Assembly: GCA_030039935.1 (NCBI GenBank)
Contig: JASHUQ010000036.1
Span: 1 to 5,379, forward strand
Direction of reading: 5' to 3'
DNA from: Microcaldota archaeon
Lineage (GTDB): Archaea > Micrarchaeota > Micrarchaeia > Micrarchaeales > Micrarchaeaceae
DNA: 5,379 bases
Shown: piece by piece, positions 5,037 to 5,379 of the stretch
Layout of the letters: the number at the start of each line of letters is the position of its first letter
Numbering within the stretch: position 1 is the first letter of the stretch
The notes under the pieces: model-generated
Seen by the model: the letters and a program-made list of their open reading frames with translations, nothing else
Databases searched by the model: none
Told to the model about the DNA's origin: nothing
Program-made: the position numbers and the translations under genes

Positions 5037-5379
5037 ATGGAACGCTCTCATGATATTGAAACTGAAAGCATGCTTGGCTTTTCTCCAGCCATTGCGAGGG
5101 AAGAGCAAGCATTTTACGAGCCTATAGTAAGAGAAAATGTGATGCAACCCGGCTTTGATCAATTGCCAGCTGTTATATATCCATGCAAAGGAATCGAGAA
5201 GCTAATCCGCAGGGATAAGTTCAGCACCCTTGTGCCGCACGTAGAATATGTCACATACTTAAATAGAAGTAGGATACTGTTTGTTGAGGGAAAGAAAGCA
5301 AAACTCCTGTTTGCAATATTATGGCCAAACGGCAGTGATATCATGATGGATGCTTGGTCTTTTGAAGACCCAAGCAGCA
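5037..5379 (+). CDS. Unrecognised protein, second gene of the operon (3' end outside window)
   Basis: An open frame of 114 codons runs from the ATG at 5037 to the right edge without a stop. The start is supported by AGGTGA at 5027-5032. The visible part has an acidic, probably flexible N-terminus (about 1-35), then LPAVIYPCKGIEKLIRR (43-59), a likely strand-helix unit, VEYVTYL (69-75), SRILFVEG (78-85) and KLLFAILWPNG (89-99), which look like beta strands of a small soluble domain. No catalytic motif, membrane segment or signal peptide is visible. It follows the 4507-5028 gene after 8 bp and is likely in the same transcript. Too little is present to assign a family, and total length is unknown. 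Confidence 0.75.
   Translation, partial: MERSHDIETESMLGFSPAIAREEQAFYEPIVRENVMQPGFDQLPAVIYPCKGIEKLIRRDKFSTLVPHVEYVTYLNRSRILFVEGKKAKLLFAILWPNGSDIMMDAWSFEDPSS

Noticed and set aside
4853..5344. Minus-strand frames of 61 codons at 4853-5038 and 5159-5344
   Set aside because: They are antisense to the two plus-strand genes, whose starts are supported by a promoter and a ribosome binding site.
4507..5379. Possible paralogy of the two unrecognised operon proteins (YSFDDPS versus WSFEDPS, and a hydrophobic strand followed by PN-x-(T/S)-D in both)
   Set aside because: The two shared snippets are about 100 residues apart in the first protein but adjacent in the second, so they are not collinear and are probably chance.

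Overview
The window looks archaeal. It carries a replicative MCM helicase, promoters built on TATA-like boxes 20-30 bp before starts with little or no leader, a GGTGA-type ribosome binding site, arginine codons dominated by AGA/AGG, and a free-standing EMAP-II-type tRNA-binding OB-fold protein. The compact layout and three proteins I cannot assign to a family would fit a DPANN-type lineage such as Micrarchaeota, but that placement is inference and no marker here settles it.

Layout, left to right: (1) positions 1-1607, minus strand, most of an MCM helicase gene whose 3' end lies outside the window; (2) 1608-1719, a divergent promoter region with repeated AGTAATATTAAT-type half-sites; (3) 1720-3222, plus strand, a methionyl-tRNA synthetase (MetRS) catalytic chain of clearly bacterial type; (4) 3179-4066, minus strand, an unrecognised 295-residue protein converging on metG with a 44-bp tail-to-tail overlap; (5) 4063-4389, minus strand, a 108-residue OB-fold tRNA-binding protein resembling the MetRS C-terminal (beta) domain, whose stop overlaps the start of gene 4 by four bases (ATGA); (6) 4390-4506, a second divergent promoter region; (7) 4507-5028 and 5037-5379, plus strand, two unrecognised genes 8 bp apart, the second cut by the window edge.

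Working together: the MetRS chain ends just after the point where the C-terminal tRNA-binding domain is fused in many bacterial MetRS, and a matching domain is encoded about 840 bp away on the other strand, so the pair may act as a split alpha/beta enzyme. The 295-residue protein is translationally coupled to the OB-fold protein, which makes it a candidate for a translation- or tRNA-linked role of unknown nature. All four promoter regions share the pentamer TCTGT directly after the TATA-like box; this is the most unexpected pattern in the non-coding DNA. No RNA genes, mobile elements or CRISPR arrays were seen, and no gene-free stretch exceeds about 120 bp.
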